Positions 1 through 7,005 are shown, numbered from the stretch's first letter. The stretch is 8,828 nucleotides of DNA from Gammaproteobacteria bacterium (GCA_011330835.1 DRPO01000661.1:1-8828); one strand, 5' to 3'. Notes: a model not told the origin generated them from the letters alone. Numbers and translations: made by a program.

Positions 1-903
1 ATTGTCGTCAAGGGACGCCTCGGAGATGTCCACTATTCCGACCAGTTGGCGGACAACACCCGTTTCATCGGATCGGTCGCATGGAAGCGTGAGGTTTCGG
101 AAGTCTCGAAAGTGGGGCTGAATGTTTCTGGCTCGCTGGTGCGTTTTCAGCAGGAGTTTCAGGTTGATTACGATCTGGCGGCTGTCGTTGCGGGGTATGA
201 TCGGGAAACGCCCTGGGGATCGCTGGGGGTTCAGGGCGGCTATAATTTTTTCGATTTCGAGAACGGCGTCAGTGAAAATGAACCGGTGATTCAGGGGGCG
301 CTCGTTGTGGGCGGCAAGGAGGGGAGCGCCAATGCATTGACCTTTTCGGCGTCCCAGAAATTTTCCGATCCCGCGCTAGACGTGTTCGACCCCATCTACA
401 CCCGCCTGTTTCAGGTGCAGGGGGTCGGTACGGTTGATACCAATGAACGCGCGGGCACGGGCGCGTCCCGAACCCGGCGGGGCGAACTCAGCTTCGAGCG
501 GCGTGGGGATCGCTATGGACTCAAGCTGTTTGGCTATTACCAGAATCTCGACCGTCCGGTGGATATCCAGGAATCCCAAAAGGAAAAAGGCGGTGGTCTG
601 AATCTCAACTATGTTCTGCGGGAACGCCTCAATGTCTGGGTCAGCTACTTCCGGTTCGAATCGGATTTTGTCAACAGGCGAACCGGGGATGAGGATGCCG
701 CCAAGGGTGATGCCGACACCGGCGAACCCATCAATGTGAATGGCGAAACGGTTGCCGTGGGGTTAACCTGGCAAGTCAGGGATCGGATCTCGCTGTCGGC
801 GGGGGCCAAATGGGAAACCAACGACAGCAATAGCGTGGAGCGACGCTTCGAGGACAATACCGTGTTTGTCAGTCTCCAGTATCAGGGCGAGACGCCAAAG
901 TGA
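1..903 (+). CDS. Outer-membrane beta-barrel protein, exosortase/EPS-system associated (5' partial)
   Basis: The reading frame is open from base 1 to a TGA at 901-903, giving 300 residues with the N-terminus, and any signal peptide, outside the window. The TTG at 46 is just an internal Leu codon, so I take the gene as truncated. The protein is built of alternating polar/hydrophobic strands joined by Gly/Asp/Asn-rich turns, for example YGLKLFGYYQNL, LNVWVSYFRF and ISLSAGAKWET. It ends in an aromatic-rich strand (NTVFVSLQYQ), as expected of a transmembrane beta-barrel. The closing pattern, a repeated 'DSNS...F.EN.VF.SL.Y' region, resembles what I recall of the PEP-CTERM-associated outer-membrane family (TIGR03016) and related EPS barrel proteins. 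It probably sits in the outer membrane and may serve polysaccharide or protein export; substrate and function are inferred. The ATPase gene starts 9 bp downstream, so the two are probably co-transcribed. GC content looks lower than in carAB. The barrel fold is fairly sure; the family is less so. Confidence 0.7.
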   Translation: MVVKGRLGDVHYSDQLADNTRFIGSVAWKREVSEVSKVGLNVSGSLVRFQQEFQVDYDLAAVVAGYDRETPWGSLGVQGGYNFFDFENGVSENEPVIQGALVVGGKEGSANALTFSASQKFSDPALDVFDPIYTRLFQVQGVGTVDTNERAGTGASRTRRGELSFERRGDRYGLKLFGYYQNLDRPVDIQESQKEKGGGLNLNYVLRERLNVWVSYFRFESDFVNRRTGDEDAAKGDADTGEPINVNGETVAVGLTWQVRDRISLSAGAKWETNDSNSVERRFEDNTVFVSLQYQGETPK

Positions 904-912
904 GAATCAGCC

Positions 913-2211
913 ATGTACCTTGAGCACTTCAATCTCGAATCCGATCCGTTCAGGCTTTCTCCGGACGCCAAGTTTTTCTATCCAAGCCTGTCGCACTCCA
1001 CGGCCAAGGAGTATATGGACTACGTGCTGTGGAGTCGGGATAGTTTCGTCGTTATCACGGGCGACATCGGGACCGGCAAGACGACGCTGATCCAGAAGAT
1101 GCTCAATGACGCCGGTCCGAAGCTGACGGTCGCCAAGATTCACCAGACCCAGCTCGACGAGATCGAATTCATCCAGGCGCTGCTCGATCAGTTCGGCATC
1201 GACCCCTTTCATACCAGCTCAAAGGTTCAGTTGCTCAGCATGCTCAACGCCTTTCTGCAGAAGAAATACGAGGAAGGGGAAACGGTCGTCGTCATTATCG
1301 ACGAAGCGCAGAATCTCAAGCCCCGCGTGCTGGAAGAGATCCGCCTGCTCTCCGGTTTCGACTCCAACCGCGAAAAGCTGCTCAATATCTTTCTGGTGGG
1401 TCAGCCGGAGCTGCGCGACACGCTGTTTTCACCGCAGATGGAGCAGTTGTTCCAGCGGATTCGCTTGCGCTTTCACCTGGAAGGATTGGGATTCGACGAG
1501 GTGCGCTCCTACATCCGTTACCGGTTGGCGATCGCTTCGGAGAAACGTTTCTATCCGCTGCCGGCCACCCGCAAGCTGGTCGAGTTCAGCGCGTCGGTGG
1601 CGCCTTTCGATCTGCCCACCGATCTGTTTCCCGACGAGTTGATGGGGACCATCCTGCGCTACACCGGCGGCATTCCCCGGTTGATCAACATGCTCTGCGA
1701 TACGGCCTTGTTGACCGCCTACGCGCGCGACAAGCGCCAGGTCGACGCCGACGATCTCGACGCGGCGATCGAAGAACTGCAATGGATTCCCTACAACGAG
1801 CGGACGAGCTACCGGGATGGACAGAGCGGCGCCGTGGCCAAGTACAAGCTGTTCGTGCTGAAGGATGGCGTCAACATTTCCGTTGAAAACCTTGGCAAGG
1901 ACAAGATTCTGGTCGGCAGAAGCCATGTCTGTGATATCAAGATCGATCACAAGTCCGTCAGCGGCAAGCATTTTCAGCTCGTCCTGGGGCAGAAAGGCTA
2001 CATCGTTCAGGATCTGGACAGCACCAATGGCACATTCGTCAATGGCACGCCGATAAAACACTGGGAACTCAGTGATGGCGACGTGATCGAAATCGGACGT
2101 TATATCCTGAAATACAAGGAAAACGATCTCTCCGACCGGGACGATCGGGTTCGAAACCTCAAAGCCGCCCATCCTCCCAAGTCTTCGCTGCTCGACAAGA
2201 TTAACAGCTGA
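913..2211 (+). CDS. ExeA/GspA-like AAA+ secretion ATPase with C-terminal FHA domain
   Basis: A 432-residue protein. The N-terminus (MYLEHFNLESDPFRLSPD) is the typical opening of ExeA/MshM-type ATPases and of the ATPase of XrtA/PEP-CTERM loci (TIGR03015, from memory). Walker A is GDIGTGKTT (residues 50-58), Walker B VVVIIDEAQ (125-133), the sensor-1 region NIFLVGQPEL (158-167), an arginine-containing QRIRLRF stretch (181-187), and the sensor-2 motif GGIPRLIN (252-259). About 20 residues rich in Phe/Pro/Asp (229-248) seem to lengthen the loop before sensor 2. Residues ~311-405 form an FHA domain: GRS (335-337), S350-x-x-H353 and DSTNGTFVNG (369-378) match the phosphothreonine-binding loops. There is no signal peptide or membrane helix, so it is probably cytoplasmic and could engage a membrane machine through a phosphorylated partner. 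The start is the ATG 9 bp after the barrel gene; only a weak purine stretch precedes it, so translational coupling is likely. ATPase and FHA are certain; the role in exosortase/EPS secretion is inferred from the neighbour. Confidence 0.88.
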   Translation: MYLEHFNLESDPFRLSPDAKFFYPSLSHSTAKEYMDYVLWSRDSFVVITGDIGTGKTTLIQKMLNDAGPKLTVAKIHQTQLDEIEFIQALLDQFGIDPFHTSSKVQLLSMLNAFLQKKYEEGETVVVIIDEAQNLKPRVLEEIRLLSGFDSNREKLLNIFLVGQPELRDTLFSPQMEQLFQRIRLRFHLEGLGFDEVRSYIRYRLAIASEKRFYPLPATRKLVEFSASVAPFDLPTDLFPDELMGTILRYTGGIPRLINMLCDTALLTAYARDKRQVDADDLDAAIEELQWIPYNERTSYRDGQSGAVAKYKLFVLKDGVNISVENLGKDKILVGRSHVCDIKIDHKSVSGKHFQLVLGQKGYIVQDLDSTNGTFVNGTPIKHWELSDGDVIEIGRYILKYKENDLSDRDDRVRNLKAAHPPKSSLLDKINS

Positions 2212-2259
2212 CGCGGCTTCGTTCGCTATTTTGTCAAGGGTCCGGAGGCGGGTGGTTTG

Positions 2260-2285
2260 TGGATCCCGGCGTTCGCCGGGATGAC
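2260..2285 (+). repeat. Left 26-bp inverted-repeat arm
   Basis: This arm is the exact reverse complement of 2381-2406. Its core (2263-2282) is a 20-bp palindrome of pattern ATCCC-N10-GGGAT. It lies 49 bp after the ATPase stop codon. Confidence 0.85.
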
Positions 2286-2290
2286 ATCAT

Positions 2291-2385
2291 CCCGGAGACT
2301 CCAAAGCCGTCAAGTCCCGAGAGTTCAAAGCGGTCAAGTCCCGAGACTCCAAAGCCGTCAATCCCCGAGACTAAGAAACCGTCAT
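2291..2385. repeat. 24-bp direct tandem repeat, about four degenerate units
   Basis: Units begin at about 2291, 2316, 2340 and 2364, of 25, 24, 24 and about 22 bp, and follow the pattern cccgagactccaaagccg followed by tcaagt or a variant. Units 1 and 3 are nearly identical, unit 2 has three or four changes, and unit 4 is the most degraded. Each unit boundary (gtcaagtcccgaga, gtcaatccccgaga) looks like a decayed copy of the inner end of the right arm (gtcatcccgg). The array therefore probably arose by repeated duplication of that arm's head plus a spacer. Because 24 is a multiple of three, several frames stay open across it and give Pro/Ser- or Gly-rich pseudo-proteins; I do not regard it as coding. 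Confidence 0.75.
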
Positions 2386-2406
2386 CCCGGCGAACGCCGG
2401 GATCCA
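2381..2406 (-). repeat. Right 26-bp inverted-repeat arm
   Basis: This arm is the exact reverse complement of 2260-2285 and has the same internal palindrome (cccggcgaacgccggg core). It directly follows the last degenerate tandem unit, overlapping it by a few bases. Confidence 0.85.
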
Positions 2407-2453
2407 GTTCAACGGAGCAAGCGCTCAGGCAAAACGATATTACGTCGCGCCCA

Positions 2454-2482
2454 TAGACCGGCAAGGCTCAGTTTTGTAGAAT
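2454..2482 (+). promoter_or_regulatory. Possible sigma70 promoter for carAB-greA
   Basis: A -35-like tagacc (2454-2459, four of six consensus positions) is separated by 17 bp from a -10-like tagaat (2477-2482, five of six). Transcription would start near 2489-2491, only about 10 bases before the hairpin at 2500-2522. This is a by-eye match in a region that must hold the carA promoter if one is local. Other promoters, including one above the repeat, are possible. Confidence 0.3.
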
Positions 2483-2494
2483 CGCTCACAAATC

Positions 2495-2531
2495 ATGACG
2501 GGATAGTTGCCTATCCCTTTTTACCCGTCGT
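2495..2531 (+). terminator. Hairpin plus T5 tract upstream of carA: terminator or attenuator
   Basis: The stem gggatag (2500-2506) pairs perfectly with ctatccc (2511-2517) over the loop ttgc and is followed by five T (2518-2522), the form of an intrinsic terminator. A competing helix pairs atgacggg (2495-2502) with cccgtcgt (2524-2531), eight pairs with one U-G wobble, and takes the same GGG that closes the terminator stem. It lies about 105 bases before the carA start and about 290 after the ATPase stop. It may end transcription from upstream or act as an attenuator in the carA leader. carA regulation by attenuation is known in other proteobacteria. I found no convincing leader peptide: the only ATG here (2495) gives Met-Thr-Gly-stop without a ribosome site. 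Confidence 0.5.
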
Positions 2532-2616
2532 AGATGAATTCTTGCGCTGACGACGCCCGGCTCGGGCGCGGCGGCGACGACAAGATTCATCCGCAACGGG
2601 CATCGCACTGCGCAAT

Positions 2617-2622
2617 CAGGAG
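2617..2622 (+). promoter_or_regulatory. carA ribosome-binding site
   Basis: The sequence caggag lies 6 nt before the TTG at 2629 but only 3 nt before the GTG at 2626. This spacing favours the TTG as the true start. Confidence 0.6.
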
Positions 2623-2628
2623 TTTGTG

Positions 2629-3765
2629 TTGACAACAACAGCGTTGCTGGCGCTCGAGGACGGTTCGGTCTTTTCCGGCCGGTCGATAGGCGCATCCGGC
2701 TCGACGGTTGGCGAGGTGGTCTTCAATACCGCCATGACGGGCTATCAGGAAATCCTGACGGATCCTTCCTACCGCAAGCAACTGGTGACGCTGACCTATC
2801 CGCATATCGGCAACACCGGCGTCAATGCCGAGGATGAGGAGTCGCTGTCGATCCACGCGGCGGGCCTGATCATTCGGGATCTGCCGGTGGCGTACAGCAA
2901 CTGGCGCGCCTCGGAAAGCCTGCCCGATTACCTCAAGCGGCACGGTATTGTCGCGATCTCGGATATCGACACCCGTCGGTTGACGCGCATCCTGCGCGAG
3001 AAGGGGGCTCAGAACGGCTGCATCAGCGCTGGCGACAACCCGGATGCGCGGGCGGCCATCGACGCCGCCAGGGCGTTTCCGGGCCTCAAGGGGATGGATC
3101 TGGCGCGGGAAGTCACCGTCGCGGAGCCTTATGCCTGGAGCGAAGGCTGCTGGAAGGCCGGCGAAGGCTACGCGGCGCGCCGGCCCGAAGATCTGGACTA
3201 TCATGTCGTCGCCGTCGATTTTGGCGTCAAGCGCAATATTCTGCGCATGCTGGTCGATCGGGGCTGCCGCCTCACCGTCGTGCCCGCCCAGACCCCGGCC
3301 AGCGAGATACGCGCGTTGTCGCCCGATGGGGTTTTCCTCTCCAACGGCCCCGGCGATCCGGAGCCCTGTCAGTACGCCATTGACGCGATCCGCGACATCG
3401 TTGATAGCGGCCTGCCCACCTTCGGCATCTGTCTTGGGCACCAGTTGTTGGCGCTGGCCAGCGGCGCGCGCACCGAAAAAATGAAATTCGGGCACCACGG
3501 CGCCAATCATCCGGTGCAGGACATCGAAACCGGGCGGGTGATGATCACCAGCCAGAATCATGGCTTCGCGGTCGCCGGCGACAGCTTGCCGGAGACGCTG
3601 AAAATGACCCATCGATCGCTGTTCGACCAGTCGGTTCAGGGCATCGCCCGCACCGACCGGCCCGCCTTCAGCTTTCAGGGGCACCCGGAGGCCAGCCCCG
3701 GCCCCCACGACGCGGCGCCCCTGTTCGACCATTTCATTGAACTGATCCAGGCCCACCGCGCGTAG
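2629..3765 (+). CDS. carA: Carbamoyl-phosphate synthase small (glutaminase) subunit
   Basis: This subunit hydrolyses glutamine and passes ammonia through the tunnel to CarB for carbamoyl phosphate synthesis, the shared precursor of arginine and pyrimidines in the cytoplasm. With the TTG start the protein has 378 residues (E. coli about 382). The N-terminal CarA domain (ALLALEDGSVFSGRSIGA...GEVVFNTAMTGYQEILTDPSY) is followed by a class I glutamine amidotransferase domain from about residue 190. Nucleophile Cys268 sits in FGICLGHQ, and His352 and Glu354 lie in FQGHPEASPGPHDAAPLFDHF. All catalytic residues are intact. TTG at 2629 is chosen because of ribosome-site spacing and because MTTTALLALEDG then matches the length of E. 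coli MIKSALLVLEDG; GTG at 2626 would add one residue. carB follows after 6 bp. Expression is probably controlled through the leader hairpin at 2495-2531; no clear ArgR box is visible. Confidence 0.97.
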   Translation: MTTTALLALEDGSVFSGRSIGASGSTVGEVVFNTAMTGYQEILTDPSYRKQLVTLTYPHIGNTGVNAEDEESLSIHAAGLIIRDLPVAYSNWRASESLPDYLKRHGIVAISDIDTRRLTRILREKGAQNGCISAGDNPDARAAIDAARAFPGLKGMDLAREVTVAEPYAWSEGCWKAGEGYAARRPEDLDYHVVAVDFGVKRNILRMLVDRGCRLTVVPAQTPASEIRALSPDGVFLSNGPGDPEPCQYAIDAIRDIVDSGLPTFGICLGHQLLALASGARTEKMKFGHHGANHPVQDIETGRVMITSQNHGFAVAGDSLPETLKMTHRSLFDQSVQGIARTDRPAFSFQGHPEASPGPHDAAPLFDHFIELIQAHRA

Positions 3766-3771
3766 ACCGAC

Positions 3772-6700
3772 ATGCCAAAACGAACCGATATCCAAAGCAT
3801 CCTGATCATCGGCGCTGGCCCCATCGTCATCGGTCAGGCTTGTGAATTCGACTATTCCGGCGCTCAGGCCTGCAAGGCGCTGCGGGAAGAGGGCTACCGC
3901 GTGGTTCTGGTCAATTCGAACCCGGCGACGATCATGACCGATCCGGAAACCGCCGACGCGGTGTATATCGAGCCGGTCACGCCCGCCGTGGTGGAAAAGA
4001 TCATCGCCGCCGAACGCCCCGATGCGCTGCTGCCCACCATGGGCGGACAGACCGGCCTGAACTGCGCGCTGGCGCTGTACGAACAGGGCGTTCTCGAAAA
4101 ATACGGCGTGGAGCTGATTGGCGCCAGCGCCGATGCGATCGACATGGCCGAGGATCGCGAGCGTTTTCGCGCCGCGATGGAAGAGATCGGCCTGGAGTCG
4201 GCGCGCGCCGCCATCGCCCATTCGCTGGAGGAGGCGCTGGCGCACCAGGAATCGCTCGGCTATCCCACCGTCATCCGTCCCTCGTTCACGCTCGGCGGCA
4301 CCGGCGGCGGCATCGCCTACAACCGCGAGGAATTCATCGACATCGTCAGTCGGGGCCTCGACCTGTCGCCCACCACCGAGGTGCTGCTCGAAGAATCGCT
4401 GCTCGGCTGGAAAGAGTACGAGATGGAAGTGGTGCGCGACAACGCCGACAACTGCATCATCGTCTGCTCGATCGAGAACCTCGATCCGATGGGCATCCAC
4501 ACCGGCGATTCGATCACCGTGGCGCCGTCCCAGACGCTGACCGACAAGGAATACCAGATCCTCCGCGACGCCTCCATCGCCGTGCTGCGCAAGATCGGGG
4601 TCGATACCGGCGGCTCGAACGTCCAGTTCGCGCTGAATCCGGACAATGGCCGCCTGGTCATCATCGAAATGAACCCCCGCGTGTCGCGCTCCTCGGCGCT
4701 GGCCTCCAAGGCCACCGGCTTCCCGATCGCCAAGGTCGCCGCCAAGCTCGCGGTCGGCTTCACCCTCGACGAGCTGGACAACGACATCACCGGCGGCGTC
4801 ACCCCGGCGTCGTTCGAGCCGTCGATCGACTATGTCGTCACCAAGATTCCGCGCTTCACCTTCGAGAAGTTTCCCCAGGCCGAGGCGCGCCTGAGCACCC
4901 AGATGAAATCCGTCGGCGAGGTCATGGCCATCGGTCGCACGTTCCAGGAATCGCTGCAAAAGGCCATGCGCGGCCTGGAGATCGATTCCGACGGCTTCGA
5001 CCCGCAGCTTGATCTCAGGCAGGACTACGAACAGACCTTGCGGACGGAATTGCTCAAGGCCGGCCCCCGGCGGCTGTGGTACGTCGGCGATGCCTTCCGC
5101 GCGGGCAAGAGCATCGACGAGGTCTTCGCGCTGACCCGGATCGACCGCTGGTTTCTGGCCCAGATCGCCCAGCTCATCGAGACGGAGAACGAACTGGGCC
5201 AGAAATCGCTATCCAGCCTGGACGCCGACCGCATGAGGCGGCTCAAGCGCCAGGGGTTCTCGGACCGGCGGCTGGCGACGCTGCTGGGCGAGACCGAGAA
5301 GCGGGTGCGCAAACACCGCCACCGGCTCGGCGTGCGCCCGGTCTACAAGCGGGTGGACACTTGCGCCGCCGAGTTCGCCGCCAGCACGGCCTACATGTAT
5401 TCCACCTACGAGGAGGAATGCGAGGCGAACCCCAGCGACCGGGAAAAGATCATGGTGCTGGGCGGCGGCCCGAACCGGATCGGGCAGGGCATCGAATTCG
5501 ACTACTGCTGCGTGCACGCGGCGCTGGCCCTGCATGACGACGGCTACGAGACCATCATGGTCAACTGCAACCCCGAAACCGTCTCCACGGACTACGACAC
5601 CTCCGACCGGCTCTATTTCGAGCCGCTGACGCTGGAGGACGTGCTCGAAATCGTCGAGGTGGAAAAGCCGAAAGGCGTGATCGTCCAGTACGGCGGCCAG
5701 ACGCCGCTCAAGCTGGCGCGCGACCTGGAAGCGGCGGGCGCGCCGATCATCGGCACCTCGCCGGATTCCATCGACCTGGCGGAAGACCGCGAACGCTTCC
5801 AGCGCATGGTGCAGGATCTGGGTCTGTTGCAGCCCCCGAACCGGCTGGCGCGCTCCACCGAAGAGGCGGTCGAACAGGCCGCCGAAGTGGGTTATCCGCT
5901 GGTGGTGCGCCCTTCCTACGTGCTCGGCGGTCGAGCCATGGAGATCGTCCACGACGATTCCGAGCTGAAGCGCTACATGTCCGAGGCGGTCAGCGTCTCC
6001 AACGAGGCGCCGGTGCTGCTCGACCGGTTTCTCGATGACGCCATCGAGGTCGATGTGGACGCGGTCTGCGACGGCGAGCGCGTCTTCGTCGCCGGCATCA
6101 TGCAGCATATCGAGCAGGCGGGGGTCCACTCCGGCGATTCCGCCTGTTCATTGCCGCCCTACGCGCTCGACGAATCGATCCAGGAACAGTTGCGCGACCA
6201 GGTGGCCCGGCTGGCCGGCGCGCTCAACGTGGTCGGCCTGATGAACACCCAGTTCGCCATCCAGGGCGACCGGATCTACCTGCTGGAAGTCAACCCCCGG
6301 GCCTCGCGCACGATCCCCTATGTGTCCAAGGCGATTGGCGCGCCAGTGGCCAAGGTCGCCGCCCGCTGCATGGTCGGGCAGACGCTGGCCGGACAGGGCA
6401 TGCCAGAAAGGATCGAGCCCGGGTATTACTCCGTCAAGGAAGCGGTCTTTCCGTTCAACAAGTTCCAGAACGTCGATCCGGTGCTGGGGCCGGAAATGAA
6501 ATCCACCGGCGAGGTGATGGGCGTCGGGCGCGGTTTCGCCGAAGCCTATCTGAAGTCCCAGCTCGCCGCCGGATCGGAGCTGCATCGCGGCGGCAAGGCG
6601 TTCATCAGCGTTCGCAAGGTCGACCGTCCGCTGGCTGTCGAGGCGGCGCGCCGGCTGGCGGATCTGGGGTTCGCCATCACCGCCACCCGGGGAACCGCCA

Positions 6701-7005
6701 GCGCCCTGAGCGAGGCCGGCATCGACTGCGAGATCGTCAACAAGGTCACCCAGGGACGGCCGCATATCGTCGATCTGATCATCAGCGGCGAGATCGACCT
6801 GATCGTCAACACCACCGAAGGCAAGCAATCGCTGGCCGATTCCTATACGATTCGGCGCGAGGCGCTGAACAACCGCGTCGCCTACGTCACCACCATGGCG
6901 GCGGCGCTGGCGACCTGCGACGCGCTGAGCTATGAAGACGACATCGATGTGTACCGTTTGCAGACGTTGCATGAGGAAATGACAGAATGCACAAAGAACC
7001 ACTGA
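3772..7005 (+). CDS. carB: Carbamoyl-phosphate synthase large (ammonia) subunit
   Basis: CarB makes carbamoyl phosphate from ammonia supplied by CarA, bicarbonate and two ATP. It has 1077 residues, close to the usual ~1073. The order is: first ATP-grasp half (about 1-400), with Arg129, Arg169, GGTGGG (175-180), Glu215 and the metal-binding Glu299/Asn301 in IIEMNPRVSRSSAL; an oligomerisation region (about 400-550); a second ATP-grasp half opening with VLGGGPNRIGQGIEFDY and holding VRPSYVLGGRAMEI (about 711-724) and LLEVNPRASRT; and a C-terminal methylglyoxal-synthase-like regulatory domain (about 940-1077) with NKVTQGRPHI and NTTEGKQS, where UMP and ornithine act in E. coli. The first-half catalytic residues fall at the same numbers as in E. 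coli. The ATG is 6 bp after the carA stop with no clear ribosome site, suggesting translational coupling. No extra ORF separates carA and carB, unlike in Pseudomonas aeruginosa. The last 19 bases overlap greA. Confidence 0.98.
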   Translation: MPKRTDIQSILIIGAGPIVIGQACEFDYSGAQACKALREEGYRVVLVNSNPATIMTDPETADAVYIEPVTPAVVEKIIAAERPDALLPTMGGQTGLNCALALYEQGVLEKYGVELIGASADAIDMAEDRERFRAAMEEIGLESARAAIAHSLEEALAHQESLGYPTVIRPSFTLGGTGGGIAYNREEFIDIVSRGLDLSPTTEVLLEESLLGWKEYEMEVVRDNADNCIIVCSIENLDPMGIHTGDSITVAPSQTLTDKEYQILRDASIAVLRKIGVDTGGSNVQFALNPDNGRLVIIEMNPRVSRSSALASKATGFPIAKVAAKLAVGFTLDELDNDITGGVTPASFEPSIDYVVTKIPRFTFEKFPQAEARLSTQMKSVGEVMAIGRTFQESLQKAMRGLEIDSDGFDPQLDLRQDYEQTLRTELLKAGPRRLWYVGDAFRAGKSIDEVFALTRIDRWFLAQIAQLIETENELGQKSLSSLDADRMRRLKRQGFSDRRLATLLGETEKRVRKHRHRLGVRPVYKRVDTCAAEFAASTAYMYSTYEEECEANPSDREKIMVLGGGPNRIGQGIEFDYCCVHAALALHDDGYETIMVNCNPETVSTDYDTSDRLYFEPLTLEDVLEIVEVEKPKGVIVQYGGQTPLKLARDLEAAGAPIIGTSPDSIDLAEDRERFQRMVQDLGLLQPPNRLARSTEEAVEQAAEVGYPLVVRPSYVLGGRAMEIVHDDSELKRYMSEAVSVSNEAPVLLDRFLDDAIEVDVDAVCDGERVFVAGIMQHIEQAGVHSGDSACSLPPYALDESIQEQLRDQVARLAGALNVVGLMNTQFAIQGDRIYLLEVNPRASRTIPYVSKAIGAPVAKVAARCMVGQTLAGQGMPERIEPGYYSVKEAVFPFNKFQNVDPVLGPEMKSTGEVMGVGRGFAEAYLKSQLAAGSELHRGGKAFISVRKVDRPLAVEAARRLADLGFAITATRGTASALSEAGIDCEIVNKVTQGRPHIVDLIISGEIDLIVNTTEGKQSLADSYTIRREALNNRVAYVTTMAAALATCDALSYEDDIDVYRLQTLHEEMTECTKNH
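6973..6977 (+). promoter_or_regulatory. greA ribosome-binding site inside carB
   Basis: The sequence gagga lies within the last codons of carB, 9 nt before the greA ATG at 6987. It supports that start and hence the 19-bp overlap. Confidence 0.6.

Larger units (their letters stand above)
2260..2406. repeat. Composite REP/MITE-like repeat with 26-bp inverted arms
   Basis: Two perfect 26-bp inverted arms lie at 2260-2285 and 2381-2406; position 2259 versus 2407 no longer matches. Each arm contains the palindrome cccggcg-tt-cgccggg (or its complement with aa), which extends to a 20-bp palindrome with a 2-nt centre. A second, overlapping 9+2+9 palindrome spans 2276-2295. Between the arms lie the 24-bp tandem units listed separately. 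The arms resemble the abundant 'GTTCGCCGGGATGAC' type extragenic repeats of proteobacteria. I see no transposase and no clear target duplication (flanks ttgt and gttc differ). It could fold into strong hairpins in RNA read through from the ATPase gene, protecting the 3' end or weakening read-through, but no T-tract follows. It is most probably a non-autonomous repeat or BIME-like pair. Confidence 0.75.

Noticed and set aside
2495..2506. Leader peptide Met-Thr-Gly in the carA leader
   Set aside because: It is three codons without a ribosome site, so it is probably chance.
2533..2545. ArgR half-box (TGAAT) before carA
   Set aside because: There is only one half-site and no facing ATTCA at the right spacing.
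2234..2550. Short open frames through the repeat element (2257-2550, 2259-2456, minus 2234-2464), including an 8-residue repeat protein
   Set aside because: They exist because the 24-bp period keeps frames open on both strands. None has a ribosome site or a recognisable fold.
2554..2568. cgcccg-gct-cgggcg hairpin before carA as a terminator
   Set aside because: No T tract follows. It may be only GC-rich leader structure.
2587..4959. 790-codon open frame on the minus strand opposite carA and carB
   Set aside because: It is antisense to two unmistakable enzyme genes. Its protein is Arg/Gly/Asp/His-rich low complexity, typical of the antisense frame of GC-rich genes.
5209..7002. Long minus-strand frames opposite carB (5209-6129, 6148-7002)
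   Set aside because: They are antisense to conserved CarB domains, with low-complexity translations.
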